Source: Mesorhizobium sp. WSM3626
GTDB taxonomy: Bacteria > Pseudomonadota > Alphaproteobacteria > Rhizobiales > Rhizobiaceae
Direction: 5' to 3'
NCBI RefSeq assembly: GCF_000513935.1
Contig: NZ_AZUY01000022.1
Span: 21,627-85,626 of the forward strand
Length of the DNA stretch: 64,000 nt
Below the pieces are notes generated by a model that saw nothing but the letters and a program-made list of their open reading frames with translations, was not told the DNA's origin and searched no databases. The translations under genes and the position numbers were made by a program. Positions 44,134 through 53,410 of the stretch are shown piece by piece (within the stretch, counting starts at the first letter, position 1; each line of letters starts with the position of its first letter).

Positions 44134-44945
44134 TTCCCGCTCCTCCCGCGGACCTTCGCCTTGTCGTCTTGCACTGGAGACAGCACATTGGAATCGGGCG
44201 CGCCGAAGTCGGGCTTTCGCAGATTGAAGATGCACAGCCACTGATTGCCGTCGCGCAGCGTGAATTGGGCGGCCACACCGTCGACCACGATGTACTCGCC
44301 CTCCTTACGAAAGTTCCTCAGCGTCTCCGAGAAGTCGGAATTGACAGCGAAGATCGCAGGGGCGCGCCGGCCGAAGCGGAAGAAAGTCTTGATGCCGTCA
44401 TCGAAGAGCAAGGATGGCTTCAGCCGCTCATCGCCGGAAAATGAATAGTCGATGTTGACATTAGCTTTGTCGATGGCGGCGATGTTGGGCCAAGCCGCGC
44501 GCTGTTCGGCTTCGCTCCTCAGCGCGGCGTCGCGGTCCTTCTCCGGATACGCGAAACGGATGCCGAACACCTGCCTGCCTCCAGCGGACGCATTGTCATG
44601 CAATTCCAGAAAGTAGATGCGCCTGCTGGTCACGACATTCATGTTCGTTGTGACGTTCCTGGCGACCGGCTTGACGAAAAGGACGTTGCCCTTCGCCGCC
44701 GGAACGACCTGCCAGCTTTCGCTGTCGCCGAGCGATATGGTTTCGAACTTCTCGTCTTCGTCGAAGACGATCATTGTCGATATCCCATAGGTGGCAAAGA
44801 CTTGGACAACGTTGTTTTCCTGATAGGTGACGCTGGTGATGCGGGCGTCCAGGCGACCGCCCTTGGGCGTCTGCGCGGCCAGCGCCGGGCAGGTGCACTG
44901 GACCAGGATCAGATATGCGACCACGACCAGACCGCGTGCCATCAT
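44130..44945 (-). CDS. virB9: VirB9-like outer-membrane core protein
   Basis: 271 residues with a signal peptide (MMARGLVVVAYLILVQCTCPALA). VirB9/TrbG features follow: VTYQENNVVQVFATYGISTMIVF near 38, NMNVVTSRRIYFLELH near 100, and a C-terminal FFRFGRRAPAIFAVN near 200. The start overlaps the virB8 stop (ATGA). It forms the outer-membrane ring with VirB7 and VirB10. Confidence 0.9.
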   Translation of the reverse strand: MMARGLVVVAYLILVQCTCPALAAQTPKGGRLDARITSVTYQENNVVQVFATYGISTMIVFDEDEKFETISLGDSESWQVVPAAKGNVLFVKPVARNVTTNMNVVTSRRIYFLELHDNASAGGRQVFGIRFAYPEKDRDAALRSEAEQRAAWPNIAAIDKANVNIDYSFSGDERLKPSLLFDDGIKTFFRFGRRAPAIFAVNSDFSETLRNFRKEGEYIVVDGVAAQFTLRDGNQWLCIFNLRKPDFGAPDSNVLSPVQDDKAKVRGRSGN

Positions 44946-45634
44946 TCGACGCCCAATGTCACCGTTTCCTGGTCGCGACGGTAGCTGTAGACTTGGAAGC
45001 CGAGCGGATTTTCGAAGCGCCATTCGTTCTTGAGCGGACTCTCGGTGTAGCGAAATCGCACCACCGAAATCCAATGCCTGTCGATCGCTTCGGTCTCGCT
45101 CTTTTCGGTGGTCGAGAAGCGCACGATCGCCGTGCTGCCGTTGGGAAAACTGACGGACTTGATATCGACAAGGACGCGCTTCAGCCGCCCATATACTTTC
45201 GCCGGATTTTGCGCGTTGGCGGCGCTGAACTGCATCTGCAGGTCGCGCGCCGCCTCGCCAGTCGACAAGAGCGCCGCGATCCCGAAATATTCATCGATTG
45301 CAAAAGGATCATATCCCTCGCGGTTGCGAATGTAGCGAACGACATTGGCCTGGGTGACAGCCTCCTCATCGCTCAGATCAGAGCTCCGCGTCAGTCCCGA
45401 CTTGACCTCGATGTAGCCAGTGTTCTTGTCGACCTCGACCAGATAGGGCTCGAAACTCTTCAGCGGCAGCATCAGCACCAGCGCCAGCAACGCAAGGGCT
45501 GCGATGGCGGCAAATACCAGCGTGCACAACCACGCGATGCGGCTGGAGCGTTTGGCGCTCTTGAAGATCTCGTGCTCCCAGACGTCACCGTCCTGGAAAT
45601 AGGATCGCAGCTTTTCGTCGAAGGATTCTGCCAT
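44942..45634 (-). CDS. virB8: VirB8-like inner-membrane protein
   Basis: 230 residues. One membrane helix at about 33-57, then the periplasmic NTF2-like domain with YLVEVDKNTGYIEV near 65, VRYIRNREGYD near 100 and NPLGFQVYSYRRD near 213. VirB8 nucleates assembly of the inner-membrane complex. It starts 46 bases downstream of virB6. Confidence 0.9.
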   Translation of the reverse strand: MAESFDEKLRSYFQDGDVWEHEIFKSAKRSSRIAWLCTLVFAAIAALALLALVLMLPLKSFEPYLVEVDKNTGYIEVKSGLTRSSDLSDEEAVTQANVVRYIRNREGYDPFAIDEYFGIAALLSTGEAARDLQMQFSAANAQNPAKVYGRLKRVLVDIKSVSFPNGSTAIVRFSTTEKSETEAIDRHWISVVRFRYTESPLKNEWRFENPLGFQVYSYRRDQETVTLGVE

Positions 45635-45679
45635 TGGACGTCGCGGATCGTTGGAGGATAATTCTGTTGCGTTTTGGTG

Positions 45680-46681
45680 TTATCGCGTCTGCGCGTTGGC
45701 GCTGATGGCGCGCTGCATGGCCTCGCGCGACAGCGTTTGAGGGCTGCGCAGTCTGGCCTGCACACGATTGACCGCGGCCTGCATTTGCCTGGCCGAGCCG
45801 GCGACAGCGGCGCGCCCGGACAGGATGCCATGGCCGGTGAGGGCTCGTGAACGCTGACCGACCGGCATTGCGAGCCCGCCGACGATGCCTTGTGCCAGCG
45901 ACTGGATCTGGAAGAGAACGAAGCTGCCGGCCAGGCACAACATCACGAAGGCTGCAAGATCGCTGAGCTTCAGCTCGCGATTGCCCGAGATCTGGTTGAT
46001 TTTGGTCAGTTCCGGCGCCATCGCCGCAATCAGGAAGGCGGCGATCACGTAGACGAACAGGGGGATAAGCGCGTAGAGCAGGGACTGGTTCAACCATCCC
46101 ATCGCATAGTTGCGCGTCACATCGAAGAACATGCAGGCGATGAAGATCGGAGCAGTGCCAAGCAGAACCCACAGGATCACCTTGGCCAGCACCAGGATGC
46201 CCAGCGCGACGGAGACGAACAGCCCGGCAAAGGCCATGATGATCATGCCGATCAAGGCGGGCAGTACGGAGAAATAGCCGGCCTGTTCGGAAAATGTCGA
46301 CGCCGCCAGGTTGGCGGTCTGCCAGATCTCCGACAGGCCATTGCTCGGTTCCGTCACCCCGGTGCCCGATGCGGCCAGTATGGCGCGCCCCGCCGCCTCC
46401 GGGACCTTGGTGATCCAGACATAGACCAGAGTCTGGAAATGCGACCAGGTGCTGACCAGAACGAGGATCACCATGACGCGGGCGATGCGGCCAACGATCT
46501 CGGCGGCGCTGACCTTCGACGTTCCCAGAACCAGTTGCGCTCCGTAGAACAGCACGACCAGCATGAACAAAAGACGAAGCAGCGGCTCGATGTCTCTGCT
46601 CAGAACCTGAAATGCGCGCTCGGAGAAATTCTCGCCGGAAGCATCGATGCGCTGCAGCAGTTCGCCGATGAAATTGTCCAC
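45680..46681 (-). CDS. virB6: VirB6-like polytopic membrane protein
   Basis: 333 residues with five or more hydrophobic helices (about 33-52, 68-88, 150-180, 208-232, 253-275) and a charged C-terminal tail. The pattern (ALIGMIIMAFAGLFVSVALGILVLAKVILW) is that of VirB6/TrbL, the inner-membrane channel component. It follows the lipoprotein gene by 7 bases. Confidence 0.85.
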   Translation of the reverse strand: MDNFIGELLQRIDASGENFSERAFQVLSRDIEPLLRLLFMLVVLFYGAQLVLGTSKVSAAEIVGRIARVMVILVLVSTWSHFQTLVYVWITKVPEAAGRAILAASGTGVTEPSNGLSEIWQTANLAASTFSEQAGYFSVLPALIGMIIMAFAGLFVSVALGILVLAKVILWVLLGTAPIFIACMFFDVTRNYAMGWLNQSLLYALIPLFVYVIAAFLIAAMAPELTKINQISGNRELKLSDLAAFVMLCLAGSFVLFQIQSLAQGIVGGLAMPVGQRSRALTGHGILSGRAAVAGSARQMQAAVNRVQARLRSPQTLSREAMQRAISANAQTR

Positions 46682-46688
46682 GTTCGCC

Positions 46689-46913
46689 CTATTCAGATCG
46701 AGAAGGAAGCTCGCCGATTATTGCCCATGCCGCCGGACTGTCGGGGTTGACCGCCCGCATCGGCCCGCATTCAAGATCGGCGCCCTGCGCCGCATAGGCC
46801 GTCTCAAGGGCCGGCCGTTTGCAGGGCGCGGATTTCTCCTTTGGCGTGCCGCACCCGGCAAGCAGCAGCGCCAGGAGGCTCACCGCGATCGGTCCGTTCC
46901 GGCTTCGTATCAT
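46689..46913 (-). CDS. virB7: VirB7-like small lipoprotein
   Basis: 74 residues. A lipobox LLAGC at residues 17-21 predicts an outer-membrane lipoprotein. It sits between virB5 and virB6 and its start overlaps the virB5 stop, the place where VirB7 or an entry-exclusion lipoprotein is often found. The sequence after the lipobox is not distinctive, so the VirB7 name is from size and place; an Eex-like role is the alternative. Confidence 0.6.
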   Translation of the reverse strand: MIRSRNGPIAVSLLALLLAGCGTPKEKSAPCKRPALETAYAAQGADLECGPMRAVNPDSPAAWAIIGELPSRSE

Positions 46914-47605
46914 TCGTAGGTCAGCGCCTTCTTGGTGTTCGAGATATCGGTTAGCCGGCGCTGGTTCTCGGCCTGCAATGCCTGGACGGCACCGTTCATG
47001 ACGCCGATCATTTCGTTCAGCGTCAGTCCGGTCTGGACCTGTAATTGTGTGTTCTGGTCGATCGAGCCCTTGATGTCCTGAGCCTGGCCGATCCCCTGCC
47101 CGGCGCGCTCGAGCGCGGCACGCCGCGTTTCGACAGCCTGTCGCGAGCCTGTGATCAGCGCCGACACGCCGAGCACCGTCTTGACCATTTCCTGGTAGGA
47201 TTTGTCGCTGGCGAAAGAGCTCTGCTCTTTGCCTGACAGTGATTTCACCAGCTGCATGCCGTTGATGAACATGGTCGCCGCTTTGGCGATTTCCGGGCCC
47301 ATGGAGCCAAAATCCGGTACGCCGTTTTGAAGCAGGCTATCGAAAGACGGTATCGAGGAGACGCTGAAACCGTCGCCGATCGCCAGGTCCTTGAGCGACC
47401 CGGCGTCGCTGCCGCGGTTGCCGGTGACCGCCTGCAGGGTCTTTTCGACGGTGGTCAAGATATCCTTGTTGGTGTCCAGGATTTTCGCCGTCTTGTCGGC
47501 GGTGTCCTTGGCGACGGCATAATTCGTCCTGTCGATCACCGCAATATCGGCTTTGGCCGGCGTGATGATCGCAGCCGCGGTTACAAATGCTAGAGTCCGT
47601 ATCAT
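46910..47605 (-). CDS. virB5: VirB5-like pilus-tip protein
   Basis: 231 residues from ATG 47605, with AAAGGAGG 6 bases upstream. A signal peptide ends near AKADIA. The mature protein is nearly all helical with a Gln/Ala-rich C-terminus (GAVQALQAENQRRLTDI), as in VirB5. VirB5 proteins sit at the pilus tip and help contact the recipient. Confidence 0.8.
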   Translation of the reverse strand: MIRTLAFVTAAAIITPAKADIAVIDRTNYAVAKDTADKTAKILDTNKDILTTVEKTLQAVTGNRGSDAGSLKDLAIGDGFSVSSIPSFDSLLQNGVPDFGSMGPEIAKAATMFINGMQLVKSLSGKEQSSFASDKSYQEMVKTVLGVSALITGSRQAVETRRAALERAGQGIGQAQDIKGSIDQNTQLQVQTGLTLNEMIGVMNGAVQALQAENQRRLTDISNTKKALTYE

Positions 47606-48672
47606 TGGAGACCTCCTTTGTTGGGCTTGAGAAGCAGCTCGACGTCCCGTTCGAGCTTCTGCACGCAGGCTTGCGCTTGGCTGCTCCAGATCAGACCGGC
47701 GCGCGCATCGCAAAAGCCGGTTGTCTGATCATCGGGCTTCGGATGGCTGCCCGAACGGCTGGCCCCCGAAAGCTCGCTGAGCGTCACCGCGTTGTTCGAA
47801 TTGACCAGGTCGGCAAAACTGGCGCCGAGTTGGATCAGCCGGTTCAGCATTTCGAGATTGGCGTTGCGCGTGCCGGAATTCTGGTCCCAGCTGTCTTGAA
47901 CCGTGCCGGTGGCAGCCGTGCCGAGCTGCTGATACCAGGACGCGACATCGCCTGAGCCGGCGCCGACCGCACTGGTCAGCCCCATGGCATTCAAGGTCGC
48001 GGTGCGCATGCCGTCATAGGCGGAGCCAGTGCCGCCATAGTTCAACGGAATGCCGGACTTGTCTGAGCCGCCAAAGGCCGGCAGCCACCTCTGCGTTATC
48101 GCCGCGACATAGCCCTGCGTCTCTCTGAATGGCGGGATGCCGCCGTACTTTTCGACGTTGCCGGCACCTGCGTTATACGCGGCCAGCGCAAGCGAGGCGT
48201 TTCCATTGAAGCGTCTGAGCTGCTGCTTGAAGTAACGCGCCCCGCCACGCAGGTTCTGCTCGATGCTGTTTGCATCGACGCCAAGCTCGGTGGCGGTTCC
48301 CGGCATCAGCTGTGCCAGCCCGATAGCGCCAGCGCTCGATCTTGCGCAGGGGTTGAACCTGCTCTCCTGGTAGACCAGGGCAAGAAACTGGTTCTCGTTG
48401 ACGCCCTCCTCGCGGGCGACGCGGCGAACGAGGCCAGCGATGGACGGATTGGCGTTCGCCGCGGCAACCGGATCGTCCTTGCGGCCTGGCCGATACATCG
48501 CGCAGGTGACGCTTTGATCGACGCTGTAGCGGTCGCGATCGGCCTTCTCGATCGCCGTGACATTGCCGTTGCGATCCTTTCGCCGTTCGAGCACCGAGCC
48601 GTCGATGATCGCCACATCGGCGGCCGAGGGCGAGGCAAGAAGCAGCAGAAGCAGGGGAAGACGCCGCATCAT
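47602..48672 (-). CDS. virB1: VirB1-like lytic transglycosylase
   Basis: 356 residues from ATG 48672, overlapping the virB4 stop. A signal peptide ends near SPSAA. The SLT domain shows the catalytic Glu in YQESRFNPCARSSAGAIGLAQLMP near residues 112-135 and AYNAGAGNVEKYGGIPPF near 172. A C-terminal extension of about 150 residues has no domain I recognise. It opens the peptidoglycan for the channel. A second transglycosylase is at 51739. Confidence 0.85.
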   Translation of the reverse strand: MMRRLPLLLLLLASPSAADVAIIDGSVLERRKDRNGNVTAIEKADRDRYSVDQSVTCAMYRPGRKDDPVAAANANPSIAGLVRRVAREEGVNENQFLALVYQESRFNPCARSSAGAIGLAQLMPGTATELGVDANSIEQNLRGGARYFKQQLRRFNGNASLALAAYNAGAGNVEKYGGIPPFRETQGYVAAITQRWLPAFGGSDKSGIPLNYGGTGSAYDGMRTATLNAMGLTSAVGAGSGDVASWYQQLGTAATGTVQDSWDQNSGTRNANLEMLNRLIQLGASFADLVNSNNAVTLSELSGASRSGSHPKPDDQTTGFCDARAGLIWSSQAQACVQKLERDVELLLKPNKGGLQ

Positions 48673-51083
48673 ATGGAAGCCTCCCAGCCACAGAATTCCG
48701 CCAACCACAGCCCGGGGGCGTCACCCAGGCGCGCTCGCAAGGCCGCGCATGCCTCGACGGTCTCCTTGCGGCCCGACAGGATCTTGAGGATGTCGGGCAT
48801 GGTCGAGAGATCGAGGCGGGCAATGACGGAATCGTTGCCGTGCTTGATGAGGAAGGTGCGCCGCTCCGGTGGCGTGTTCCTGACAAAGGTGAACTCCTTG
48901 GCGGTCAGCCCGAAGCGGCCGACATAGCTCTCCTCATCGGCGCGCGGATTGGGAAAGTGCAGGTTGGTCGAGGACTGCTCGATGAGGGTGTGCGACTGTG
49001 GCGCCTTGGCGATATCGGCTGCCGACTGCGTTCCGAAGCCGACGATCCCGTTCAGTTTGCGGATCGTCTTCATCTTGTCGACGATGTAGCCGGAGAAAGC
49101 CTTGTCCTGCAGAAGCTTCCAGCCCTCGTCCATGAAGATCAGGACAGGATCCCCGGTCAGCAGTTCTTCGAGACGGTGATAGAGATACATCAGTGCAGGC
49201 GTGCGCGCCTCGGCATTGTCCAGCACATGCGTCATGTCGAAACCGAAGATGCGGCTGCCGGAGAAGGACAGCACGTCGCGCGGCGCATTGAACAGCCAAG
49301 CCTTCTCCCCCTCGAACCAGGGCCTGAGGCGGGACTGGAGATCGTTGGCGTTGGAGCGCGATCGTCCCATCAGCAGAGCCGACAGGTTGGCGAACGTGCG
49401 CTGTGGCGCCGGCACCTGGCAGATGCGGGCGATCGCGCCTTCAAGCGTGTGCTCTTCCTCCTGCGAGAAGCCGCGGCCGTCGGCGGGTTGCAGCATCGAC
49501 TTGATCAGCCGCAGCAGGAATTCGCGGTTGGCCGGCGTATTTTCCATCTGCAGCGGGTTGAATCCGGTGGGGACGCCAGGCTCCAGCACTTCATAATTTC
49601 CACCCACCGCGCGAATGAAGATCTCGGCACCGCGGTCTTTGTCGAAGAAGACCGCGCGGGGCTCAGGCGAGATGCGAAGCGCCTGCGCGAGCAGGAAGCT
49701 GAGCACCACGGTCTTGCCCGAACCGGTCGGCCCAGTGACCAGGAAATGGCCGATGTCGCGCTGGTGGAAGTTGAACCAGTAAGGCGTCTGCGATGTCGTC
49801 TCCAGGATCGCAATCGGCAAGCCCCAGTGATTGCCCGTGGCCCTGCCGGTCGCGAAATTGTGCATGGAGGAAAAGCCGGCGAAATTGGCGCTCGACAGCA
49901 TGGAAGAACGCGCGATGTAGCTGTGGTTGCCCGGCAGCTGTGCCCAGAATGAGGCCTCCATATTGAGGTCTTCGCGCAGCCAGGGGATGTTCATGTCGGT
50001 GAGGCAGGCGCCGAGTTCGGAGACGGATCTGTCGACGCCGGCAAGGTCGCGCGCCAGACACAGAAGGCTGAAATGATGATAGCCGAACACCGCCTCCTGG
50101 TTGACCAGGCTGTTGAAGGCAAAGTCGATGTCGGTCTCGACCGTGCTGCCCGCTTCGTCAGACGCCTGGATCTGCCGCTGCAGTCTTGCGATCCGCTCTT
50201 GCGCGATCGGCTTGTCAGCGATGGTGAATGATTGGGTGAGGATGAATTCGTGGTTGAGCTGCAGCAGCCCGTCCAGCATGCCCGGCCCTGAAAAGGGCGG
50301 GTATTCCTTGATCGACAGCATCGCGCCGAAGCGATGCTCAGCCAATATCGGACCCTGCGCCTGCAGCGTCCTTTTGGAAAAGTGCAGCCGCGAGGTGCCG
50401 ACATAGTTGCGGATCGCCATGCGCGGCAGCCGCATCGGGCCGGACGTCCCGCAGGTCAGAAGCGCGTTGAAGAACCCGCACGGCTCCGAATAAGGCTGGC
50501 CGTCGCAGTAGACGATGCCAAGCGGCCGGGCCCCATATTTCTGCAGGTCGCGCGTGAGGTTGGAGACCACTTCCTCCAGCTCGTTGATGCGCTCGTGAAC
50601 CTGCTGCGTCTGGCTGTCCTTGTCACGGGTGCGGCTGAACAGGCCAGACAGGCTGTCGGCTACTGCGAGCGCGCCACGCATGCGCGAGCGCACGACGGTG
50701 AGATACAGCTCGTTTGTGAACATGCGGCGCTGCTTGAGCTCAGCCATGTAGCGTGAGTTGAGCAGATCACAGAACGGGTCCGAGAAAGAGCCGCCGATCT
50801 CCGGAACGACTTGTCTGCGGATGACGGTCGACCACAGCGAAAACCGGCTCGAGCCAAGCGCCCGGATCATGGTGTTCTGCACGCTGGCGCGCATGTTGAG
50901 TTCGGCCTGGTCCTCGGTCTGGAAGAACAGGCCGTCGAGCTTGATGACGCTGAGCAGCGCTCCGCTTTCAAGACCGATCACAGTGTTGGCGAGGTGGCGC
51001 ATGTAAGGCACGTGCATGGCCACCGGTCTGTCGCGACGCCGTTCGCGTCCAAAGCCCAGTTGTTCGGCGACAACGTTGAGCAT
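48669..51083 (-). CDS. virB4: VirB4-like ATPase
   Basis: 804 residues from ATG 51083 (GGAG 7 bases upstream; 2 bases after the virB3 stop). The Walker A GPTGSGKTVVLSF is near 450 and Walker B DPVLIFMDEGWKLL near 645, with the VirB4 end motif GFGTQSAADI near 680. It is the largest channel ATPase, driving pilus biogenesis and DNA passage. Confidence 0.9.
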   Translation of the reverse strand: MLNVVAEQLGFGRERRRDRPVAMHVPYMRHLANTVIGLESGALLSVIKLDGLFFQTEDQAELNMRASVQNTMIRALGSSRFSLWSTVIRRQVVPEIGGSFSDPFCDLLNSRYMAELKQRRMFTNELYLTVVRSRMRGALAVADSLSGLFSRTRDKDSQTQQVHERINELEEVVSNLTRDLQKYGARPLGIVYCDGQPYSEPCGFFNALLTCGTSGPMRLPRMAIRNYVGTSRLHFSKRTLQAQGPILAEHRFGAMLSIKEYPPFSGPGMLDGLLQLNHEFILTQSFTIADKPIAQERIARLQRQIQASDEAGSTVETDIDFAFNSLVNQEAVFGYHHFSLLCLARDLAGVDRSVSELGACLTDMNIPWLREDLNMEASFWAQLPGNHSYIARSSMLSSANFAGFSSMHNFATGRATGNHWGLPIAILETTSQTPYWFNFHQRDIGHFLVTGPTGSGKTVVLSFLLAQALRISPEPRAVFFDKDRGAEIFIRAVGGNYEVLEPGVPTGFNPLQMENTPANREFLLRLIKSMLQPADGRGFSQEEEHTLEGAIARICQVPAPQRTFANLSALLMGRSRSNANDLQSRLRPWFEGEKAWLFNAPRDVLSFSGSRIFGFDMTHVLDNAEARTPALMYLYHRLEELLTGDPVLIFMDEGWKLLQDKAFSGYIVDKMKTIRKLNGIVGFGTQSAADIAKAPQSHTLIEQSSTNLHFPNPRADEESYVGRFGLTAKEFTFVRNTPPERRTFLIKHGNDSVIARLDLSTMPDILKILSGRKETVEACAALRARLGDAPGLWLAEFCGWEASI

Positions 51084-51085
51084 GA

Positions 51086-51385
51086 TCAGGCTCCGTAGGA
51101 GTTGGTTTGCCAAAAAATCCTGTTTGGCGTGCGCGGTGTCCGGCGACCCGCGGTCTGGGCCAGATCAAGGATGCGCACGTCACGGCTGCAGAGCGCAAAC
51201 AGGGCGAGGTAGGTGACAGGCGCGATTGCGGCTGCCCAGAAGCTGCTGGTCACCAGGAACGCGATGAGCGTGATGCCGACGATGATGTAGAAAGCATTGA
51301 GCGGAATCCCCCACATCATCGGCGGTCGGGTGAGCCCAATGACCAGAGGCGTCAGTTGCGGCCTGTCTTCGGGACGATCGCTCAT
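51086..51385 (-). CDS. virB3: VirB3-like membrane protein
   Basis: 99 residues with two adjacent hydrophobic segments (about 31-50 and 52-68) and the usual N-terminal PLVIGLTRPPMMWGIP. VirB3 works with VirB4 in pilus assembly. Spaced 3 bases from virB2. Confidence 0.9.
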   Translation of the reverse strand: MSDRPEDRPQLTPLVIGLTRPPMMWGIPLNAFYIIVGITLIAFLVTSSFWAAAIAPVTYLALFALCSRDVRILDLAQTAGRRTPRTPNRIFWQTNSYGA

Positions 51386-51388
51386 CGC

Positions 51389-51727
51389 TCAGTTCCCGAC
51401 AGCCGATATCATCTGATCGACGATCGCCGGCGCGCCGAACACCAGCCCGATGCCGATCACCACGGCGCCGGCGGTGAACCAGGACAGGCGTCCGGCGAAG
51501 GCCAGGAAGCCAAGGCCGATGACCGCAATGATGGCGAGCAGACGTCCGAACGGGCCGGTTATGAAATCGACGATCATCTGCACGGCCGTCTCGAGCGGTG
51601 CGAAGGCGCCGGAGGTCTGCGCAACGGCCGGCTCGGCAATGGCGCACAGCGATAGGCCCAGGGCCAAGGCGGCGCCAGCAATTCGAAATGTTCGTGGCCG
51701 GCGAGCGTTCGAGAAGCCTCGCTTCAT
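51389..51727 (-). CDS. virB2: VirB2-like pilin
   Basis: 112 residues from ATG 51727 with GGAGGAAG just upstream. A long signal peptide ends near AVAQ, then two hydrophobic helices (about 60-80 and 84-104), as in cyclised or linear VirB2 pilins. It forms the conjugative pilus. Confidence 0.9.
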   Translation of the reverse strand: MKRGFSNARRPRTFRIAGAALALGLSLCAIAEPAVAQTSGAFAPLETAVQMIVDFITGPFGRLLAIIAVIGLGFLAFAGRLSWFTAGAVVIGIGLVFGAPAIVDQMISAVGN

Positions 51728-51738
51728 GTCTTCCTCCG

Positions 51739-52647
51739 CTAGAATTGCAGGACGCCGCCGACCCATCGCCGCGGCTTGCCTGGAGAGTTCGTTCCGATGA
51801 GAGAAGGCGCCTTGCCGACGACGCCAGGATCGGCAGCTGTGCCGGTGCTGGTCTGCCGTTCCAGGTCTGGCAGCTTCAGCTGTCTGTTGATGACCTCGGC
51901 CACGAACCGGACCGTTTCCGGGAAGGGTGGCACACCGCCATATTGATGGATCCTCGCCTCGCCGGCGTTGTAGGCGGCTGCAACGATCAGCGGATTGCGA
52001 TAGGTGGCAAACAAATCCCGCAACAGCCGCACGCCGCCATCGATGTTGTCGGCCGGATCGCAGACGTCGCCGACGCCGAGACGGGCTGCCGTCGCTGGCA
52101 TCAATTGCATCGGGCCACGCGCGCCTTTGGGAGAGTTTCGGCTGCTGTCGAGGCGGCTTTCGGCCATGGCGACCGCGATCGCGAAATCACCATCGACGCC
52201 ATATCTCGAGGCAGCCTGCGCGATCAGCCGTGCGATGTCTTCCGGGTTGAGGGGTGACGGCCCGCACTCGCTGCTGCCGGGAAATCCGTTGTCGGTCGAA
52301 GTGTAGTCAAATTGACTAGGATCGGCGAGGCGCCATGCGCTCGCCGTCTCCCCCGGCGGCGAAACCTCCAGGCCATTGCTGTCCGGACCCTGGGGTTGAC
52401 GAATTCTGCCATCGGCGTCGAGTACATACTCTCCTGCCGCGTCCGCCCAGCGGGCACGGAAGATGCTGTCGATGGCGCTGCTCTCTCCCGCGCTCGCACT
52501 GAAAACCGGCTGGTTTTGCGGCGGTTGGCGCAGTTCATGGTTTTCCGCCGCGCGGGTCGACGAGAATGCCGAGGGCCAACCAAGCACGGCCGAAGTCAGC
52601 AGCAGGAGAAGCCGCCGGTTTGCCAATCTGGACAAGGGAGAAGCCAT
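51739..52647 (-). CDS. Second lytic transglycosylase of the T4SS operon
   Basis: 302 residues from ATG 52647; ATG 52659 is also possible, and neither has a strong ribosome-binding site. A signal peptide ends near SSTRA. After a 100-residue linker the SLT domain shows AMAESRLDSSRNSPKGARGPMQLMP near 152 (catalytic Glu) and AAAYNAGEARIHQYGGVPPF near 220. It is the first gene of the virB operon, the usual place of virB1, and paralogous in domain to the 47602 gene. Why two are kept is not clear. Confidence 0.85.
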   Translation of the reverse strand: MASPLSRLANRRLLLLLTSAVLGWPSAFSSTRAAENHELRQPPQNQPVFSASAGESSAIDSIFRARWADAAGEYVLDADGRIRQPQGPDSNGLEVSPPGETASAWRLADPSQFDYTSTDNGFPGSSECGPSPLNPEDIARLIAQAASRYGVDGDFAIAVAMAESRLDSSRNSPKGARGPMQLMPATAARLGVGDVCDPADNIDGGVRLLRDLFATYRNPLIVAAAYNAGEARIHQYGGVPPFPETVRFVAEVINRQLKLPDLERQTSTGTAADPGVVGKAPSLIGTNSPGKPRRWVGGVLQF

Positions 52648-52711
52648 CGCACGTTCCATGCCACCGGATCGAAGTCTCCATAAATCGGTAGCCGACGGAA
52701 AAAAGAATGTC

Positions 52712-52727
52712 AAATCGATATCGTTTT
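52712..52727. promoter_or_regulatory. Palindrome between virB operon and nuclease genes
   Basis: AAATCGATATCGTTTT is a 16-bp palindrome with one mismatched pair around CGATATCG. It lies in the 148-base divergent promoter region between the first virB gene and the first SNase-like gene, so one regulator could control both. Confidence 0.5.
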
Positions 52728-52795
52728 CCTGTTGCGTGGAGGATCGAGAATTGGCAAGGTGGATCGAAACGACATGCTATTTGGGAGCGTCCAAC

Positions 52796-53410
52796 ATGAG
52801 AGCCAGCGTCGGCGGCGGTTTCGCCATTTGCCTGGCGTCATTGGTGCCGGCCATCGCGGCCGGACCCGTCGATCAGGCCTACATCAGGTCACTCGCCGCG
52901 CCGGGAAAGACCGTCCTGGTGGTGGAATATTACGATGGCCTAGGGAGCCTCGCCGAGCGCAAGGGCTTCGCGTCGACCAGCGGCTTCAAGGCCGTCTCGC
53001 CGACCGACTTCCGCATCGATGCAAACACGGTGATCCACCTCTATGGCATCGAGCCCTGTGAGGGCGATCTGGTCAACCGCCGCGAGAATTTCTCAGGAGC
53101 CTGCGCCGACTATGCCAGGAAGGGGCTGGAGACGCTGTTGCAGTCGCCGAAGGTGATCTTCTGCCGCGCCTTCGTCAGCGAAGCGAACGCGCCGCGCCAG
53201 GATGCGACCTGCTACGGTTACTACAACTACCCCGGTACCCTCGACACGGTCGACATGGTGGAGGAGCAACTGGTTTCGACCGGGACGCACCGGATCGCCA
53301 GAAAACCTGATGGCACGCCGGTGCGAAAGGATCTCGCGGAAGCAGAGAAGATCGGTCGTGGCGGTTATGGCATGTGGGCCGATCCCAGGATCAAGGGGCA
53401 AGCGCAATGA
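52796..53410 (+). CDS. Exported SNase-like protein 1 (degenerate site)
   Basis: 204 residues from ATG 52796 (GGGAG 8 bases upstream). A signal peptide ends near PAIAA. The middle follows the thermonuclease (SNase) pattern, but the active-site strand reads VIHLYGIEPCEGD, with His where a catalytic Arg is expected. Several Cys pairs suggest disulfides. It may bind rather than cut DNA. First of three overlapping genes facing away from virB. Confidence 0.65.
   Translation: MRASVGGGFAICLASLVPAIAAGPVDQAYIRSLAAPGKTVLVVEYYDGLGSLAERKGFASTSGFKAVSPTDFRIDANTVIHLYGIEPCEGDLVNRRENFSGACADYARKGLETLLQSPKVIFCRAFVSEANAPRQDATCYGYYNYPGTLDTVDMVEEQLVSTGTHRIARKPDGTPVRKDLAEAEKIGRGGYGMWADPRIKGQAQ

Noticed and set aside
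48840..49952. 370-codon plus-strand frame opposite virB4
   Set aside because: Antisense of VirB4 with Walker motifs; no domain of its own.
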